64,000 nucleotides of DNA from Bacillus sp. 1780r2a1 (lineage in GTDB: Bacteria; Bacillota; Bacilli; Bacillales; Bacillaceae_H): assembly GCA_024134725.1 (NCBI GenBank), contig CP099863.1, positions 611,001-675,000 of the forward strand. Reading direction: 5' to 3'. Shown here one piece after another: positions 16,200 through 25,342 of the stretch. A program made the translations under genes and the position numbers. Within the stretch, counting starts at the first letter, position 1. Each line of letters opens with the position of its first letter. The notes under the pieces were generated by a model. That model ran no database searches, was not told the origin of the DNA, and was given only the letters and a program-made list of their open reading frames with translations.

Positions 16200-17819
16200 A
16201 TGATGAATGTACAATTAACGATTCCTTCAATGATGGAGCGAGCGGAGACGTTTTTTAAGAAAAAGCAGGTTGTTTCAAGATCCACAAAAGGGATGGAGCG
16301 TTTTACCTATGAGGAAACGGGAAAAAGAACGCGAAAACTCTCTTCCATGCTAATAGAGCTGGGAGTAGAACGAGGTGACCGTGTTGGAACGTTTGCTTGG
16401 AATCATCATCGCCATTTAGAAGCTTATTTTGCAATTCCAGGAATTGGTGCTGTACTGCACACCATTAATATTCGCTTAGATCCTCAGCAAATCATTTATG
16501 TCATTAACCATGCAAAAGATAAAGTACTTTTGATTGATGAGTGCTTTTTACCGCTCTTTGAAAAAATCCACCAAGAACTACCTCACGTAGAAGCCTATAT
16601 TATTATGTCTGACGAACACTCGCTGCCTGAAAGTAGTGTAAAGCCAATTTATCATTATGAAGAGCTGCTGAAGCGAGGAGACGAAACGTTTGCTTTTCTT
16701 TCAGATATTCAAGAAGAAGAGCCCGCAGGAATCTGCTACACTTCCGCTACTACAGGTAAGCCAAAAGGAGTTGTTTATTCACATCGAGGCATTTATTTGC
16801 ACTGCATGGCACTCGGATTAAGAGATGGTGCAGAGCTGTCTGAAGCTGATATTGCTATGCCGGTAGTTCCGATGTTCCACGTTAATGCATGGGGCTTACC
16901 GTTTGCTGCTGTGTGGCTTGGCACAACGCTGGTAATGCCAGGAGCTTTTTTTACTCCGGCTATCTTAGCGGAGATGATTCAAAACGAAAAAGTAACGATT
17001 GCAGCTGGAGTACCAACAATATGGTTAGGTTTACTGCAAGAGCTTGAAAAAGGCGAATATGATACCAGTCATGTGCGTGCGTTTTTATGTGGAGGATCTG
17101 CGGCACCACCGAGCGTTATTCAACGCTTTGAAGAAAAGTTTAATATTCCCTTTATGCATGCGTACGGTATGACAGAAACCAGTCCGCTTGTCACGATATC
17201 TAGGTTAAAGAGCTATCAAGAAGAGAAGTCTGCTCCTGAGAGGTTAGCATTAAAGGCTAAGCAGGGGTTTCTTGTTCCTGGAGTTGAAATGAAAGTAATC
17301 GGTCAGACCGGAGAAGTAGCTTGGGATGGTAATGAAATGGGAGAGCTCTTGCTCAGAGGGCCTTGGATTGCTTCGGAATACTACGAAGATGAACGTACGA
17401 GCGAAGCGTTTAGAGATGGCTGGCTATATACAGGAGACGTGGTTACGGTTGATGAAGAAGGTTTTATTAAAATTGTTGACCGTACAAAAGATTTAATTAA
17501 AAGTGGTGGAGAATGGATTTCATCAGTGGACATTGAGAATGCACTGATGGGGCATGAAGGGGTCTTTGAAGCATCAGTTATTGCTGTGCCCCATGAAAAA
17601 TGGCAGGAACGTCCAGTAGCTTGTGTTGTTTTAAAGGAAGGATATGTAGCACAAGTAACTAAAGAAGATATCATCACCTTCCTTGAGCCACAATTTGCGA
17701 AGTGGTGGCTTCCGGATGATGTGATTTTTATGGACGAAATTCCGAAAACAACCGTGGGCAAATTTCTAAAACGAGCACTTCGTGAACAAGTACTAGAACG
17801 CTATGAATTGAAAGGGTGA
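16200..17819 (+). CDS. Long/medium-chain fatty acid--CoA ligase
   Basis: About 539 residues of the AMP-binding acyl-adenylate family. The P-loop-like motif is YTSATTGKPKGVVYSH, then YGMTETSP, GWLYTGDVVTVDEEGFIKIVDRTKD, and the C-terminal catalytic Lys in KTTVGKFLKR. ATG 16200 (or 16203) follows GAGGTG; the in-frame GTG 16185 is too close to any ribosome site. It sits 6 nt upstream of yhaR, so fatty-acid activation is probably coupled to that crotonase-fold enzyme. No FadR box is seen upstream, unlike lcfB at 57.7 kb. Confidence 0.9.
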   Translation: MMNVQLTIPSMMERAETFFKKKQVVSRSTKGMERFTYEETGKRTRKLSSMLIELGVERGDRVGTFAWNHHRHLEAYFAIPGIGAVLHTINIRLDPQQIIYVINHAKDKVLLIDECFLPLFEKIHQELPHVEAYIIMSDEHSLPESSVKPIYHYEELLKRGDETFAFLSDIQEEEPAGICYTSATTGKPKGVVYSHRGIYLHCMALGLRDGAELSEADIAMPVVPMFHVNAWGLPFAAVWLGTTLVMPGAFFTPAILAEMIQNEKVTIAAGVPTIWLGLLQELEKGEYDTSHVRAFLCGGSAAPPSVIQRFEEKFNIPFMHAYGMTETSPLVTISRLKSYQEEKSAPERLALKAKQGFLVPGVEMKVIGQTGEVAWDGNEMGELLLRGPWIASEYYEDERTSEAFRDGWLYTGDVVTVDEEGFIKIVDRTKDLIKSGGEWISSVDIENALMGHEGVFEASVIAVPHEKWQERPVACVVLKEGYVAQVTKEDIITFLEPQFAKWWLPDDVIFMDEIPKTTVGKFLKRALREQVLERYELKG

Positions 17820-17825
17820 AGGAAG

Positions 17826-18629
17826 ATGACTGTAAATTTAAAAGTTGTTGAATTAGAAGTGAAAGAACGTGTAGCTATTTTATCTTTAAATCGACCAGAA
17901 TCATTAAATGCGCTTAATGTAGAAGTGCTGCAGCAGCTTGTTCAATGCTTAAAAGAAGTGGAAGAGAGTCAAACTGATATTGTCGTCTTACAGGGGAAAG
18001 GAAACGTATTTTCAGCAGGTGGCGATATCAAAATGATGCTAGATCCAAACAGAGCGGATTCGTTTAATAAAGTAATGGATTTAATCAATGAAGTGACGGT
18101 AAGGTTATATGCCCTTCCGCAGCTTACCATCAGCGCTATTCACGGAGCAGCAGCTGGCTTAGGGCTTAGCATTGCGCTAGCGAGTGATTATGTGATTGCG
18201 CAAAGAGATGCGAAGATTGCTATGAATTTTATTGGAATTGGGCTTATTCCAGATGGAGGAGGCCACTTCTTACTAGCAAAACGTCTCGGTAATCACCGCG
18301 CAAAACAGCTTATTTGGCAGGGCGAAACGCTATCAGCAGAAAAAGCGTATGAAATTGGGATAATTGATGAAGTAAAAGAAGGAGATTTGGCGAAGCATGT
18401 AGAAGATTATGTTTCATACTGGCTCAAAAAGCCAGCGCTTGCTTTAAAAGAGACGAAACGAATTTTCGTTGAAACGTCAATTGAAGAGCTGAAGACTGTA
18501 TTACAGTTAGAGAAAAGAAGTCAGTTTAGAATGAGCCAAAGTGATGATCATCAAGAGGGGATTGAAGCATTTTTGGCGAAACGTTTGCCGGTGTTTAATC
18601 AGCGTTCAAAAGATATTTCCGAAAATTAA
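17826..18629 (+). CDS. yhaR: Crotonase-fold enoyl-CoA isomerase/hydratase-like protein
   Basis: A 267-residue crotonase-superfamily protein: NRPESLNALN, the oxyanion-hole strand FSAGGDIKMM, and HGAAAGLGLSIALASD. The two glutamates of true enoyl-CoA hydratases are not at their places: GLGLSIAL has Ser, and the second site reads FIGIGLIPDGGGH. The latter resembles PaaG-type isomerases, which use the Asp after Pro. An isomerase is therefore more likely than a hydratase. ATG is 6 nt after the acyl-CoA ligase stop behind GAAGGAAG. Confidence 0.87.
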   Translation: MTVNLKVVELEVKERVAILSLNRPESLNALNVEVLQQLVQCLKEVEESQTDIVVLQGKGNVFSAGGDIKMMLDPNRADSFNKVMDLINEVTVRLYALPQLTISAIHGAAAGLGLSIALASDYVIAQRDAKIAMNFIGIGLIPDGGGHFLLAKRLGNHRAKQLIWQGETLSAEKAYEIGIIDEVKEGDLAKHVEDYVSYWLKKPALALKETKRIFVETSIEELKTVLQLEKRSQFRMSQSDDHQEGIEAFLAKRLPVFNQRSKDISEN

Positions 18630-18743
18630 GTGAACTAGTTTAAAAGCAAGTGTTTTTGTCTATCATGTAGATAGAGCATGTTTAAAAAATTAGCATCAGT
18701 GGTATCAAAAGATAATAATAGAAATTAATGAGGTGATTGAAAG

Positions 18744-19016
18744 ATGAATAAAACAGATTTAGTAAATGCAGTAGCTTCAAAATCGGAATTAACAAAAGCA
18801 GACGCATCAAAAGCAGTAGATGCACTATTAGACACAATTTCTACAACATTAGGTCAAGGTGAAAAAATTCAGCTTATCGGTTTTGGTACATTTGAAGTTC
18901 GTGAGCGTGCAGCTCGTACAGGACGCAACCCACAAACTGGTGAAGAAATGCAAATCCCAGCTTCTAAAGTACCAGCATTTAAAGCAGGTAAAGAACTAAA
19001 AGAAGCTGTAAAGTAA
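18744..19016 (+). CDS. HU-family DNA-binding protein
   Basis: A 90-residue HU/IHF protein: [28 protein letters not shown] core, [23 protein letters not shown] with the beta-arm, and [16 protein letters not shown]. It compacts and bends DNA as a dimer. In B. subtilis the hbs gene lies elsewhere, near spoIVA, so this is probably an additional HU copy. GAGGTGA precedes ATG. It is monocistronic with a terminator at 19020. Confidence 0.92.
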   Translation: MNKTDLVNAVASKSELTKADASKAVDALLDTISTTLGQGEKIQLIGFGTFEVRERAARTGRNPQTGEEMQIPASKVPAFKAGKELKEAVK

Positions 19017-19019
19017 ATA

Positions 19020-19057
19020 AAAAAGCGTGGTTTCTTATTAGAAACCGCGCTTTTTTA
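19020..19057. terminator. Bidirectional terminator between HU and yhzD
   Basis: Stem AAAAAAGCGTGGTTTC pairs with GAAACCGCGCTTTTTT (one G-T), loop about 5 nt, with A and T runs on both flanks. Confidence 0.88.
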
Positions 19058-19059
19058 TT

Positions 19060-19245
19060 TTAACGATGAAATAATACAAGTTTCCCGTTAGCCTGTACGC
19101 ATCGGTGCGTTTTTTCATGGTAATTTAAATCCGTTAATTTGTTCATTCCAATTTCTTTTGCATCCTGTTCACTTGCAGCTTCAAACGTTTCATCCAATAA
19201 TTTTTCTCCGTCTTTTTCAAAGACTGTTAGCGTATACATTGTCAT
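19060..19245 (-). CDS. yhzD: YhzD-like small protein
   Basis: A 61-residue protein: MYTLTVFEKDGEKLLDETFEA... ending THRCVQANGKLVLFHR. The pattern recalls the YhzD family of Bacillus, which lies in the same neighbourhood. A good AAAGGAGAGG ribosome site precedes it (minus strand). Function unknown. The 298 nt between it and yhaQ carry no gene I can see. Confidence 0.7.
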   Translation of the reverse strand: MTMYTLTVFEKDGEKLLDETFEAASEQDAKEIGMNKLTDLNYHEKTHRCVQANGKLVLFHR

Positions 19246-19543
19246 GAAGACCTCTCCTTTAGAAAATGAATATCAGTTCATTTTATTAAAATTCGAATTT
19301 TATATTGAAAATTCCTGCTTCGGTTTACAACTACATAAAATTTCCATACAATGAGTAGTAGGTCTAACTGAGTGATTCTTTCAGCATGTAGCCAAAGTTA
19401 TACCGGTTAGTAAAAAATGAAATCACGCAAATCCAATTTTGTGAAACGTTTTGCTCATTTCTATTAGTTTGTTTCTTTGGTGAATACAAGATTGTTGTTT
19501 CACGAGATAGTTAGAGCATGACTTTATTAAAAGGAGGAGAAAC

Positions 19544-20443
19544 ATGTCTCTGTTATTGACGGATGTGTCAAAGCAATACGGCTCATTTACAGCCGTAAAC
19601 AATTTATCGTTACATATTCCAAAAGGTGAGATATTTGGATTTTTAGGAGCTAATGGTGCAGGAAAAACAACAACGTTTCGAATGGTATTAGGCTTGATTG
19701 AACAATCAGCGGGAATTATTACGTGGAATGATGCACCAATTACATACGAAACAAGTAATATCGTGGGTTATTTACCCGAAGAGAGAGGGCTATACCCGAA
19801 ATTAAAAGTACGAGATCAGCTTGTTTATCTTGGTAAACTAAGAGGGATGAACAAGAATGCTATTTTAACAGAAATGGATTATTGGTTGAAGCGTTTTAAC
19901 GTACCTGACTATGCGAATAAAAAGGTAGAAGAACTATCAAAAGGAAATCAACAAAAAATTCAGTTCATCGCGTCAGTTATTCACCGTCCAGAACTTCTGA
20001 TTTTAGATGAACCGTTTAGCGGACTGGATCCGGTGAATGTTGAGCTTCTTAAGTCAGCGGTTATTGACTTAAAAGAGAGAGGAACAACAATCGTCTTTTC
20101 AAGCCACCGTATGGAACACGTGGAAGAACTTTGTGAGCATTTATGCATCATGCACCATGGTCGACCTGTTGTACACGGTAAGCTAGGAGACATTAAACGT
20201 TCTTTTGGTAAGAAGAATGTTATTGTACATGGAGAAGGTCCATTTGAACGCTTAGAAGCTGTTGATGGAGTTGTCAAAATGAAACAAACGGTTGAAGGTG
20301 TTAATCTGCAAATTGAGAATGAAGGCGTGTCCCAAGCCATTTTTAAAGAGCTGAATGACTTTTCGTTTGTGCGAAAATTTATTGTAGAAGAGCCTTCTCT
20401 AAATGATATTTTCATTGAAAAGGTAGGTGCTTCTTATGAATAA
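19544..20443 (+). CDS. yhaQ: ABC exporter ATPase YhaQ (NatA-like)
   Basis: A 299-residue ATPase: Walker A GANGAGKTT, signature LSKGNQQKIQ, Walker B LLILDEPFSGLDPVN, SSHRMEHVEEL switch. AAAAGGAGGAG precedes ATG. It is followed by the overlapping yhaP. This pair is the NatAB-type exporter of B. subtilis yhaQ-yhaP; the substrate is not established. In B. subtilis it adjoins yhaO-yhaN, which are missing here. Confidence 0.9.
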   Translation: MSLLLTDVSKQYGSFTAVNNLSLHIPKGEIFGFLGANGAGKTTTFRMVLGLIEQSAGIITWNDAPITYETSNIVGYLPEERGLYPKLKVRDQLVYLGKLRGMNKNAILTEMDYWLKRFNVPDYANKKVEELSKGNQQKIQFIASVIHRPELLILDEPFSGLDPVNVELLKSAVIDLKERGTTIVFSSHRMEHVEELCEHLCIMHHGRPVVHGKLGDIKRSFGKKNVIVHGEGPFERLEAVDGVVKMKQTVEGVNLQIENEGVSQAIFKELNDFSFVRKFIVEEPSLNDIFIEKVGASYE

Positions 20444-21683
20444 ATTTTGGATCATCGTAGCGCATACGTACTTAAACAAGCTTAAGACAAAATCGTTTAT
20501 CATTACGACTGCCATTACAGTCCTGCTTTTATTAGGAATTACGAACTTAGATACAATTATTAAAGCATTTGATAATGACGAGCAAACGACTGTGGGAGTT
20601 CTGAGTGAATCCGAAGAGACGTACAGCGCATTCAAGGAAAATATGAAACTCATTGATGAAGATTTAGCGCTAAAAGAAATTAAGTCGGAGTCAGAAGCGA
20701 AGAAACAGGTCAAGGACGAAGAGATTGAAGGGTATATTCAGCTATCAATTAATAGTGAAGAGTTACCACAAGGTGTTTACAAGTCCAATTCTTTAGCAGA
20801 ATCTGCAGTTGTGACTTCATTACAACAAGGTCTTCAACAAATGAAAGTTGCTTATGCTACTCAGAAAGTTGATTTAGATCCTCAGCAGATTGAAGAGATT
20901 TATAGTCCCGTTGCATTTGAAAAAGAAGCGTTAGTGGATAATGCGAAAACAGAGGAAGAGCTGAATCAAGCTAGGGGACTTGTGTACGTCTTACTGTTCG
21001 TTATTTATTTCTCCGTTATTATGTACGGCAGCATGATTGCGATGGAAGTTGCGACTGAAAAGTCATCAAGAGTGATGGAAATTCTTGTATCCAGCGTTTC
21101 ACCCGTAAAGCAAATGTTTGCAAAAATTGCAGGGATCGCGCTGCTAAGCTTGACTCAGTTTACAATTATTGCTGCGGTTGGCTATACGTCTTTACAAGGA
21201 AGTTCCAGCGAACTCTCTGAATTCCTAGGATTTTCAGATGTACCGATTCAGACGTTTGTGTATGCTTTCATTTTCTTCATCTTAGGCTATCTCTTATTTG
21301 CAACGCTAGCTGCGTTTTTAGGCTCTCTGGTTAGCCGTATTGAAGATGTACAGCAAATGATTACGCCAATGACGCTTGTTATTGTAGCGGCATTTATGAT
21401 TGCTATGTTCGGTTTAGGAAAGCCTGATGCATCATTTATTACCATCACGTCATTTATTCCGTTTTTTGCGCCGATGATCATGTTTTTACGCGTTGGAATG
21501 CTAACAGTGCCTGCATGGGAAATTGCGCTTTCCATTGGCTTACTCGTTGCGACAATCGGCTTGTTAGCTGTGTTTGGTGCTCGAGTTTATCGAGGTGGCG
21601 TTTTAATGTACGGAAAATCTTCATCGTTTAAAGATATTAAAAAAGCACTTCAGCTAACAAAGAAAGAATCTATAAAGAAATAA
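20436..21683 (+). CDS. yhaP: ABC exporter permease YhaP (NatB-like)
   Basis: About 415 residues: an N-terminal membrane segment (KSFIITTAITVLLLLGI), a long extracytoplasmic region, then about six C-terminal membrane segments of the ABC-2 type. ATG 20436 (AAAAGGTAGG ahead) overlaps the yhaQ stop by 8 nt. It pairs with YhaQ. It ends at a strong terminator. Confidence 0.9.
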   Translation: MNKFWIIVAHTYLNKLKTKSFIITTAITVLLLLGITNLDTIIKAFDNDEQTTVGVLSESEETYSAFKENMKLIDEDLALKEIKSESEAKKQVKDEEIEGYIQLSINSEELPQGVYKSNSLAESAVVTSLQQGLQQMKVAYATQKVDLDPQQIEEIYSPVAFEKEALVDNAKTEEELNQARGLVYVLLFVIYFSVIMYGSMIAMEVATEKSSRVMEILVSSVSPVKQMFAKIAGIALLSLTQFTIIAAVGYTSLQGSSSELSEFLGFSDVPIQTFVYAFIFFILGYLLFATLAAFLGSLVSRIEDVQQMITPMTLVIVAAFMIAMFGLGKPDASFITITSFIPFFAPMIMFLRVGMLTVPAWEIALSIGLLVATIGLLAVFGARVYRGGVLMYGKSSSFKDIKKALQLTKKESIKK

Positions 21684-21690
21684 CAATAGA

Positions 21691-21733
21691 AAAGGCATGA
21701 GCTCATAGCGTAATGGAGTTCATGCCTTTTTTG
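21691..21733 (+). terminator. Terminator of yhaQP
   Basis: Stem AAAAGGCATGAGCTC / GAGTTCATGCCTTTT with a loop, then T run. Confidence 0.85.
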
Positions 21734-21830
21734 TTCGAGTCGTGCATTAACGAAGTGATGGTGTTAAAATAAATGTAAAGGAATGACAGGTTACAGCGAG
21801 AACAGACGCGTAACGTAAGGAGGAACTGAT

Positions 21831-22772
21831 ATGGCAAAAGGAATCGGCCAGCATGAAGTAGGCGAACAAGTGGATTTATACTTTTTAATAAAATCGTCAA
21901 CAAGAGGAATCGCAAGTAACGGAAAGCCGTTTTTGACAGTGATCTTACAAGATAAAACAGGCGATATTGAAGCGAAGTTATGGGATGTATCTCCTGAAGA
22001 CGAAGAAACGTATGCTGCAGAAAAAATCGTAAAGGTTGCAGGGGAAGTAATGAACTATCGCGGTAGAAACCAGTTGAAGGTGCGTAATATTCGCCCCGCA
22101 CAGCCGCAAGATGGAGTTCGAGTTTCTGACTTTCTAGAAGTAGCACCGTTATCTCGTGAAGAGATGGTTGAATATATTACGCAAAGCATCTTTGAAATGA
22201 AAAATTCTAATATTCAACGCATGACTCGTCATTTATTAAATAAGTATCAGTCGGAGTTCTTAGAATATCCAGCGGCAACGAAAAATCATCATGAGTTTGT
22301 TTCAGGTTTAGCTTATCACGTTGTCTCGATGCTTAAGCTTGCTAAAGCGTTTGCTGACTTATATCCATCGTTAAATCGAGATTTATTATACTCTGGGGTT
22401 ATTTTACATGATCTAGGGAAAGTATTTGAGCTTTCTGGACCTGTTTCAACAACATATACAGTTCAAGGAAACTTATTGGGGCATATATCAATTATGGTGA
22501 ATGAAATTGGGAAAACTGCTGAAGAATTAGGCATTGAGGGCGAAGAAGTTATGCTTCTTCAGCATATGGTTTTATCTCATCACGGGAAAGAAGAGTGGGG
22601 GAGCCCTAAAAAGCCCCTTATTAAAGAAGCAGAAATGTTACATTTAATTGATAACGTTGATGCTAAAATGAATATGTTAGATCGAGCTTTAGACAAAACA
22701 AAGCCAGGTGAGTATACAGAGCGTATCTTTGCATTAGATAATCGATCTTTTTATAAACCAACAGCCGAATAA
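21831..22772 (+). CDS. yhaM: 3'-5' exoribonuclease YhaM
   Basis: A 313-residue protein: N-terminal OB-fold ([21 protein letters not shown]) and a C-terminal HD domain ([43 protein letters not shown]). B. subtilis YhaM degrades RNA and single-stranded DNA with metal dependence. GTAAGGAGGAACTG precedes ATG. It is probably co-transcribed with yhaL. The upstream yhaO/yhaN nuclease genes of B. subtilis are not present. Confidence 0.93.
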   Translation: MAKGIGQHEVGEQVDLYFLIKSSTRGIASNGKPFLTVILQDKTGDIEAKLWDVSPEDEETYAAEKIVKVAGEVMNYRGRNQLKVRNIRPAQPQDGVRVSDFLEVAPLSREEMVEYITQSIFEMKNSNIQRMTRHLLNKYQSEFLEYPAATKNHHEFVSGLAYHVVSMLKLAKAFADLYPSLNRDLLYSGVILHDLGKVFELSGPVSTTYTVQGNLLGHISIMVNEIGKTAEELGIEGEEVMLLQHMVLSHHGKEEWGSPKKPLIKEAEMLHLIDNVDAKMNMLDRALDKTKPGEYTERIFALDNRSFYKPTAE

Positions 22773-22842
22773 ATTTATCAGTCATATCCGAGACAACTTG
22801 TACATATAGTGGTTGTAAATAACGGATGTGGAGGATGAAGAG

Positions 22843-23025
22843 ATGGTAACATTACCGATTTGGATTTATTTAGTTGTAGCAGGTATCTTTTTTAGTGGAT
22901 TTATGGCCATTCGCTCTGCACAGCAAGAAAAGCAAATTGATGAGTCATTTATTGAAAAGGAAGGTCAGATTTTTATTGACCGGATGAATGTAGAAAAAGA
23001 GCGCCGTGAAGGAAATTCAATCTAA
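22843..23025 (+). CDS. yhaL: YhaL, small sporulation-associated membrane protein
   Basis: 60 residues from ATG 22843, behind GGAGGATGAAG. One N-terminal membrane segment (LPIWIYLVVAGIFFSGFMAI) is followed by a charged cytoplasmic tail. The position between yhaM and prsA is as in B. subtilis. Function unknown to me beyond the sporulation association. Confidence 0.8.
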   Translation: MVTLPIWIYLVVAGIFFSGFMAIRSAQQEKQIDESFIEKEGQIFIDRMNVEKERREGNSI

Positions 23026-23035
23026 GCGCATAAAT

Positions 23036-23071
23036 AAAAAAAGGGCCGTTCCTTCGAACGGTCCTTTTTTT
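23036..23071. terminator. Bidirectional terminator between yhaL and prsA
   Basis: Stem AAAAAGGGCCGTTC / GAACGGTCCTTTTT with runs of A and T on the flanks. Confidence 0.88.
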
Positions 23072-23082
23072 GAATTAATTTA

Positions 23083-23976
23083 TTAACCCTGAGAATTTGC
23101 GTTATCTGCTTTTTCAAACGCAGGCTCAACTTTTTTATCTTTTACATTCACATTTGCATCTTCAAGCTCTTTTAAAAGCTTTTCTTCAAGCTTAGCTTGG
23201 TCAACTTTTGAACGTTTGATTTCTTGTTCCAAGTCAGCTTTCATGTCCTCAAAAGAAGCCAATTTCTTTTTATCTTCCAATTTAATAATGTGGTAGCCGT
23301 AATCTGATTTAACTGGTTCACTAATTTCGCCTTTTTTAAGCTTATAAGCAGCAGTTTCAAACGCTTCTACCATTTCCCCAGCACCAAAATATCCAAGGTC
23401 TCCACCTTTTTCAGCAGAACCTGTATCAGTTGAATATTCCTTCGCTAATTTCGCAAAATCTTCGCCTTTATCAAGCTTGGCTTTTACTTCTTTTGCTGTT
23501 TTTTCATCTTCAACTAGAATGTGACTAGCTTTAATTTCAGGTTTTTTTGCTTCATATGCTTCCTTTAATTCCTTTTCTGATACTTTAATATCAGCTGTTG
23601 CTACTTTGTCACGTAAAAGATCAACTTTAAGCATGTCCTTTACGGAATCTTCACCGTTTTGCTCAATAGCTTGGTCAATTTGATCTCCGTATTGTTCACG
23701 AAGGTTGTCTAACTCTTGATCAAGTTCTTTATCAGTAATTTTATATTTTTCGCTAAGTACTTTTTCATCTACTACATTGCGCACTAAAGTATTGAATTGG
23801 TCTTGACCAATTAAATTCTTCATTTCCTCATATAGTTCACCTTGAGTAACGTTTCCTGCATCAGTTTCAACAATTACTTTTGCTGAGTCACCTTTTGATT
23901 CTGAAGCATCGCTACTACAAGCTGATAATGCCACGATGCTTGCAGCAGTTGATAGCGCAATTAAGCTTTTTTTCAT
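23083..23976 (-). CDS. prsA: PrsA foldase lipoprotein
   Basis: A 297-residue extracytoplasmic peptidyl-prolyl isomerase that folds exported proteins. Lipoprotein signal with lipobox LSAC at residues 17-20. Parvulin PpiC domain from about residue 135 ([17 protein letters not shown]...[17 protein letters not shown]...[11 protein letters not shown]). The charged helical N- and C-lobes surround it. Monocistronic on the minus strand. ScoC, EcsAB and PrsA in this region all bear on exoenzyme output in B. subtilis. Confidence 0.95.
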   Translation of the reverse strand: MKKSLIALSTAASIVALSACSSDASESKGDSAKVIVETDAGNVTQGELYEEMKNLIGQDQFNTLVRNVVDEKVLSEKYKITDKELDQELDNLREQYGDQIDQAIEQNGEDSVKDMLKVDLLRDKVATADIKVSEKELKEAYEAKKPEIKASHILVEDEKTAKEVKAKLDKGEDFAKLAKEYSTDTGSAEKGGDLGYFGAGEMVEAFETAAYKLKKGEISEPVKSDYGYHIIKLEDKKKLASFEDMKADLEQEIKRSKVDQAKLEEKLLKELEDANVNVKDKKVEPAFEKADNANSQG

Positions 23977-24181
23977 ATGTACACACTCCTACTCTTTGTT
24001 TTCACATAAAGTGTAATGATAGTTCACTCATACGTTTTACTATACCATATTTCTCAAATTTAACGAAACGAATATGGAAATAAAGTGAAAACAAGAATAA
24101 AAAGTAATTATTTCCCATCATAAAACTCGTTTTGCAAGTAACAAATACAGAAATAATTAACAAAATCGTGATAAACGCCTA

Positions 24182-24210
24182 GACGCTTTGGAGTGTTCAT
24201 GCATAACATG
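24182..24210 (+). promoter_or_regulatory. Sigma-K-like promoter of the YjcZ peptide genes
   Basis: AC (24183-24184), 17 nt, CATAACATG (24202-24210). It matches AC-N16/17-CATANNNTA except the last base. The start would be about 25 nt before the first peptide gene. Weak evidence on its own. Confidence 0.4.
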
Positions 24211-24242
24211 CAGTATTAGTAAACGAAGGAGGTGCTCATATT

Positions 24243-24335
24243 ATGAGTAATGGATATGGATATGGAAACGGTTTTGCGTTATTAGTTGTGTTATTTATTT
24301 TATTAGTAATTATCGGATGTGCTTGTTACTACTAA
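24243..24335 (+). CDS. YjcZ-family sporulation peptide 1
   Basis: A 30-residue peptide, MSNGYGYGNGFALLVVLF start, then one hydrophobic helix ILLVIIGCACYY. Tyr/Gly-rich head followed by a membrane segment is the YjcZ/SscA-type pattern; these short proteins are linked to spore assembly. AAGGAGGTG lies 9 nt ahead of ATG. Confidence 0.85.
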   Translation: MSNGYGYGNGFALLVVLFILLVIIGCACYY

Positions 24336-24375
24336 TAACACCAGAGACTATAGGAGATGAAGGAGGAAGAAACAA

Positions 24376-24465
24376 ATGGGTAAACATGGATATGGAAACG
24401 GCTTTGCTTTAATTGTAGTCCTGTTTATTTTACTAGTAATCATCGGCTATGGCTTAGCATACTAA
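24376..24465 (+). CDS. YjcZ-family sporulation peptide 2
   Basis: A 29-residue near-duplicate of the previous gene (GKHGYGNGFALIVVLF head, then ILLVIIGYGLAY). GAAGGAGGAAGAAAC precedes ATG. It follows the first by 40 nt and is followed by a terminator, so the two form a small operon from tandem duplication. Confidence 0.85.
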   Translation: MGKHGYGNGFALIVVLFILLVIIGYGLAY

Positions 24466-24475
24466 AGAGTAAAGT

Positions 24476-24509
24476 AAAACGCGGTGACTGAGTTCACCGC
24501 GTTTTATGT
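24476..24509 (+). terminator. Terminator of the YjcZ pair
   Basis: Stem AAAACGCGGTGA / TCACCGCGTTTT, loop CTGAGT. It overlaps the 3' end of the gene on the opposite strand. Confidence 0.8.
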
Positions 24510-24683
24510 GAATAATACCTCAACATAGGAGGAGATCAATAAAATTGTAATCAAAATATTAATTGTACGAAATACCTTCGGCTGTCTCTCTTCCGGAATT
24601 TCTTTTTGTAGACATAATGTATTTGTTAGTGTATTAATGTAAAATAAAATGAATAAAGCAAACGGTATAAAGAATATGTACAT
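24504..24683 (-). CDS. Small two-helix membrane protein
   Basis: 59 residues from ATG 24683, which has GGGGGG at a 9-nt spacing; the frame is open further upstream to a TTG but without a ribosome site. Two membrane helices (YIFFIPFALFILFYINTL and INILITILLISSYVEVLF) flank a short charged loop (QKEIPEERQPKVFR). I do not recognise it. Its 3' end overlaps the YjcZ terminator. The 311 nt upstream hold only the yhaI promoter. Confidence 0.6.
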   Translation of the reverse strand: MYIFFIPFALFILFYINTLTNTLCLQKEIPEERQPKVFRTINILITILLISSYVEVLFT

Positions 24684-24924
24684 AAAGTAGAACCCCCCTA
24701 AAATCGACGTCAATTATTTGGACTATACGTAGTTTATCTAATGATAAAAATAATATCTAGCGAGTAATGTCAATATTAACATTACCAAAAAATAAGGAAA
24801 ATAGATAGAGATTCGCTAAAACTTCCTTTAAATTGCAGAAGAACTGTCGAAAATAAGGGAGTATCGAAATGTCCTTGCGAAATAAAGAAAAGGGCGTTAA
24901 ATGCGTTTTGACATAAAGAATTAT

Positions 24925-24954
24925 TTGGAAGAAAGTGTACGAATCATGTACAAT
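24925..24954 (+). promoter_or_regulatory. Promoter of yhaI
   Basis: TTGGAA, 18 nt, TACAAT (24949-24954), with an inverted repeat TGTAC-N7-GTACA across the spacer and -10 that could be an operator. Confidence 0.5.
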
Positions 24955-24994
24955 ATGAAGTAGGGACATGAACGGTGAAGGAGTAGAGTAAAGG

Positions 24995-25339
24995 ATGGAA
25001 ACTTTAGAATCTAAAGTGTCACGTTTAGAATATTACATAAAACTGCTAGCTGGAACGCCTGAACAAGAAGCAAAGCCATTTATTGAGCTCGTTGTTAAAG
25101 AAGAGCTGACGAGAAGAGAAGTAGAAGATGTTTTACTTCTATGCGAAGAAATTAAAGAGGTGTACATTGAGCAAAAAGCGGAAGGCTTAACTGACTTCGT
25201 TCCGCTTCTTACACAATTTGTTGGAATGCTTAATTATAAGCTGGACCCGCAAGAAACAATCGAGTCTTTGGTGAATCAAAGCTCGTATCAAGACGTAATG
25301 ACAGAGCTTTTTAATATCGTGCAATGGATTCGTGACTAG
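24995..25339 (+). CDS. yhaI: YhaI, DUF1878 family protein
   Basis: A 114-residue acidic helical protein: SKVSRLEYYIKLLAG...FIELVVKEELTRREVEDVLLLCEEI. It matches the YhaI/DUF1878 family by pattern and position beside scoC. AAGGAGTAGAG precedes ATG. It converges on scoC with only three bases between the stop codons and no visible hairpin between them. Function unknown. Confidence 0.87.
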   Translation: METLESKVSRLEYYIKLLAGTPEQEAKPFIELVVKEELTRREVEDVLLLCEEIKEVYIEQKAEGLTDFVPLLTQFVGMLNYKLDPQETIESLVNQSSYQDVMTELFNIVQWIRD

Positions 25340-25342
25340 TTC

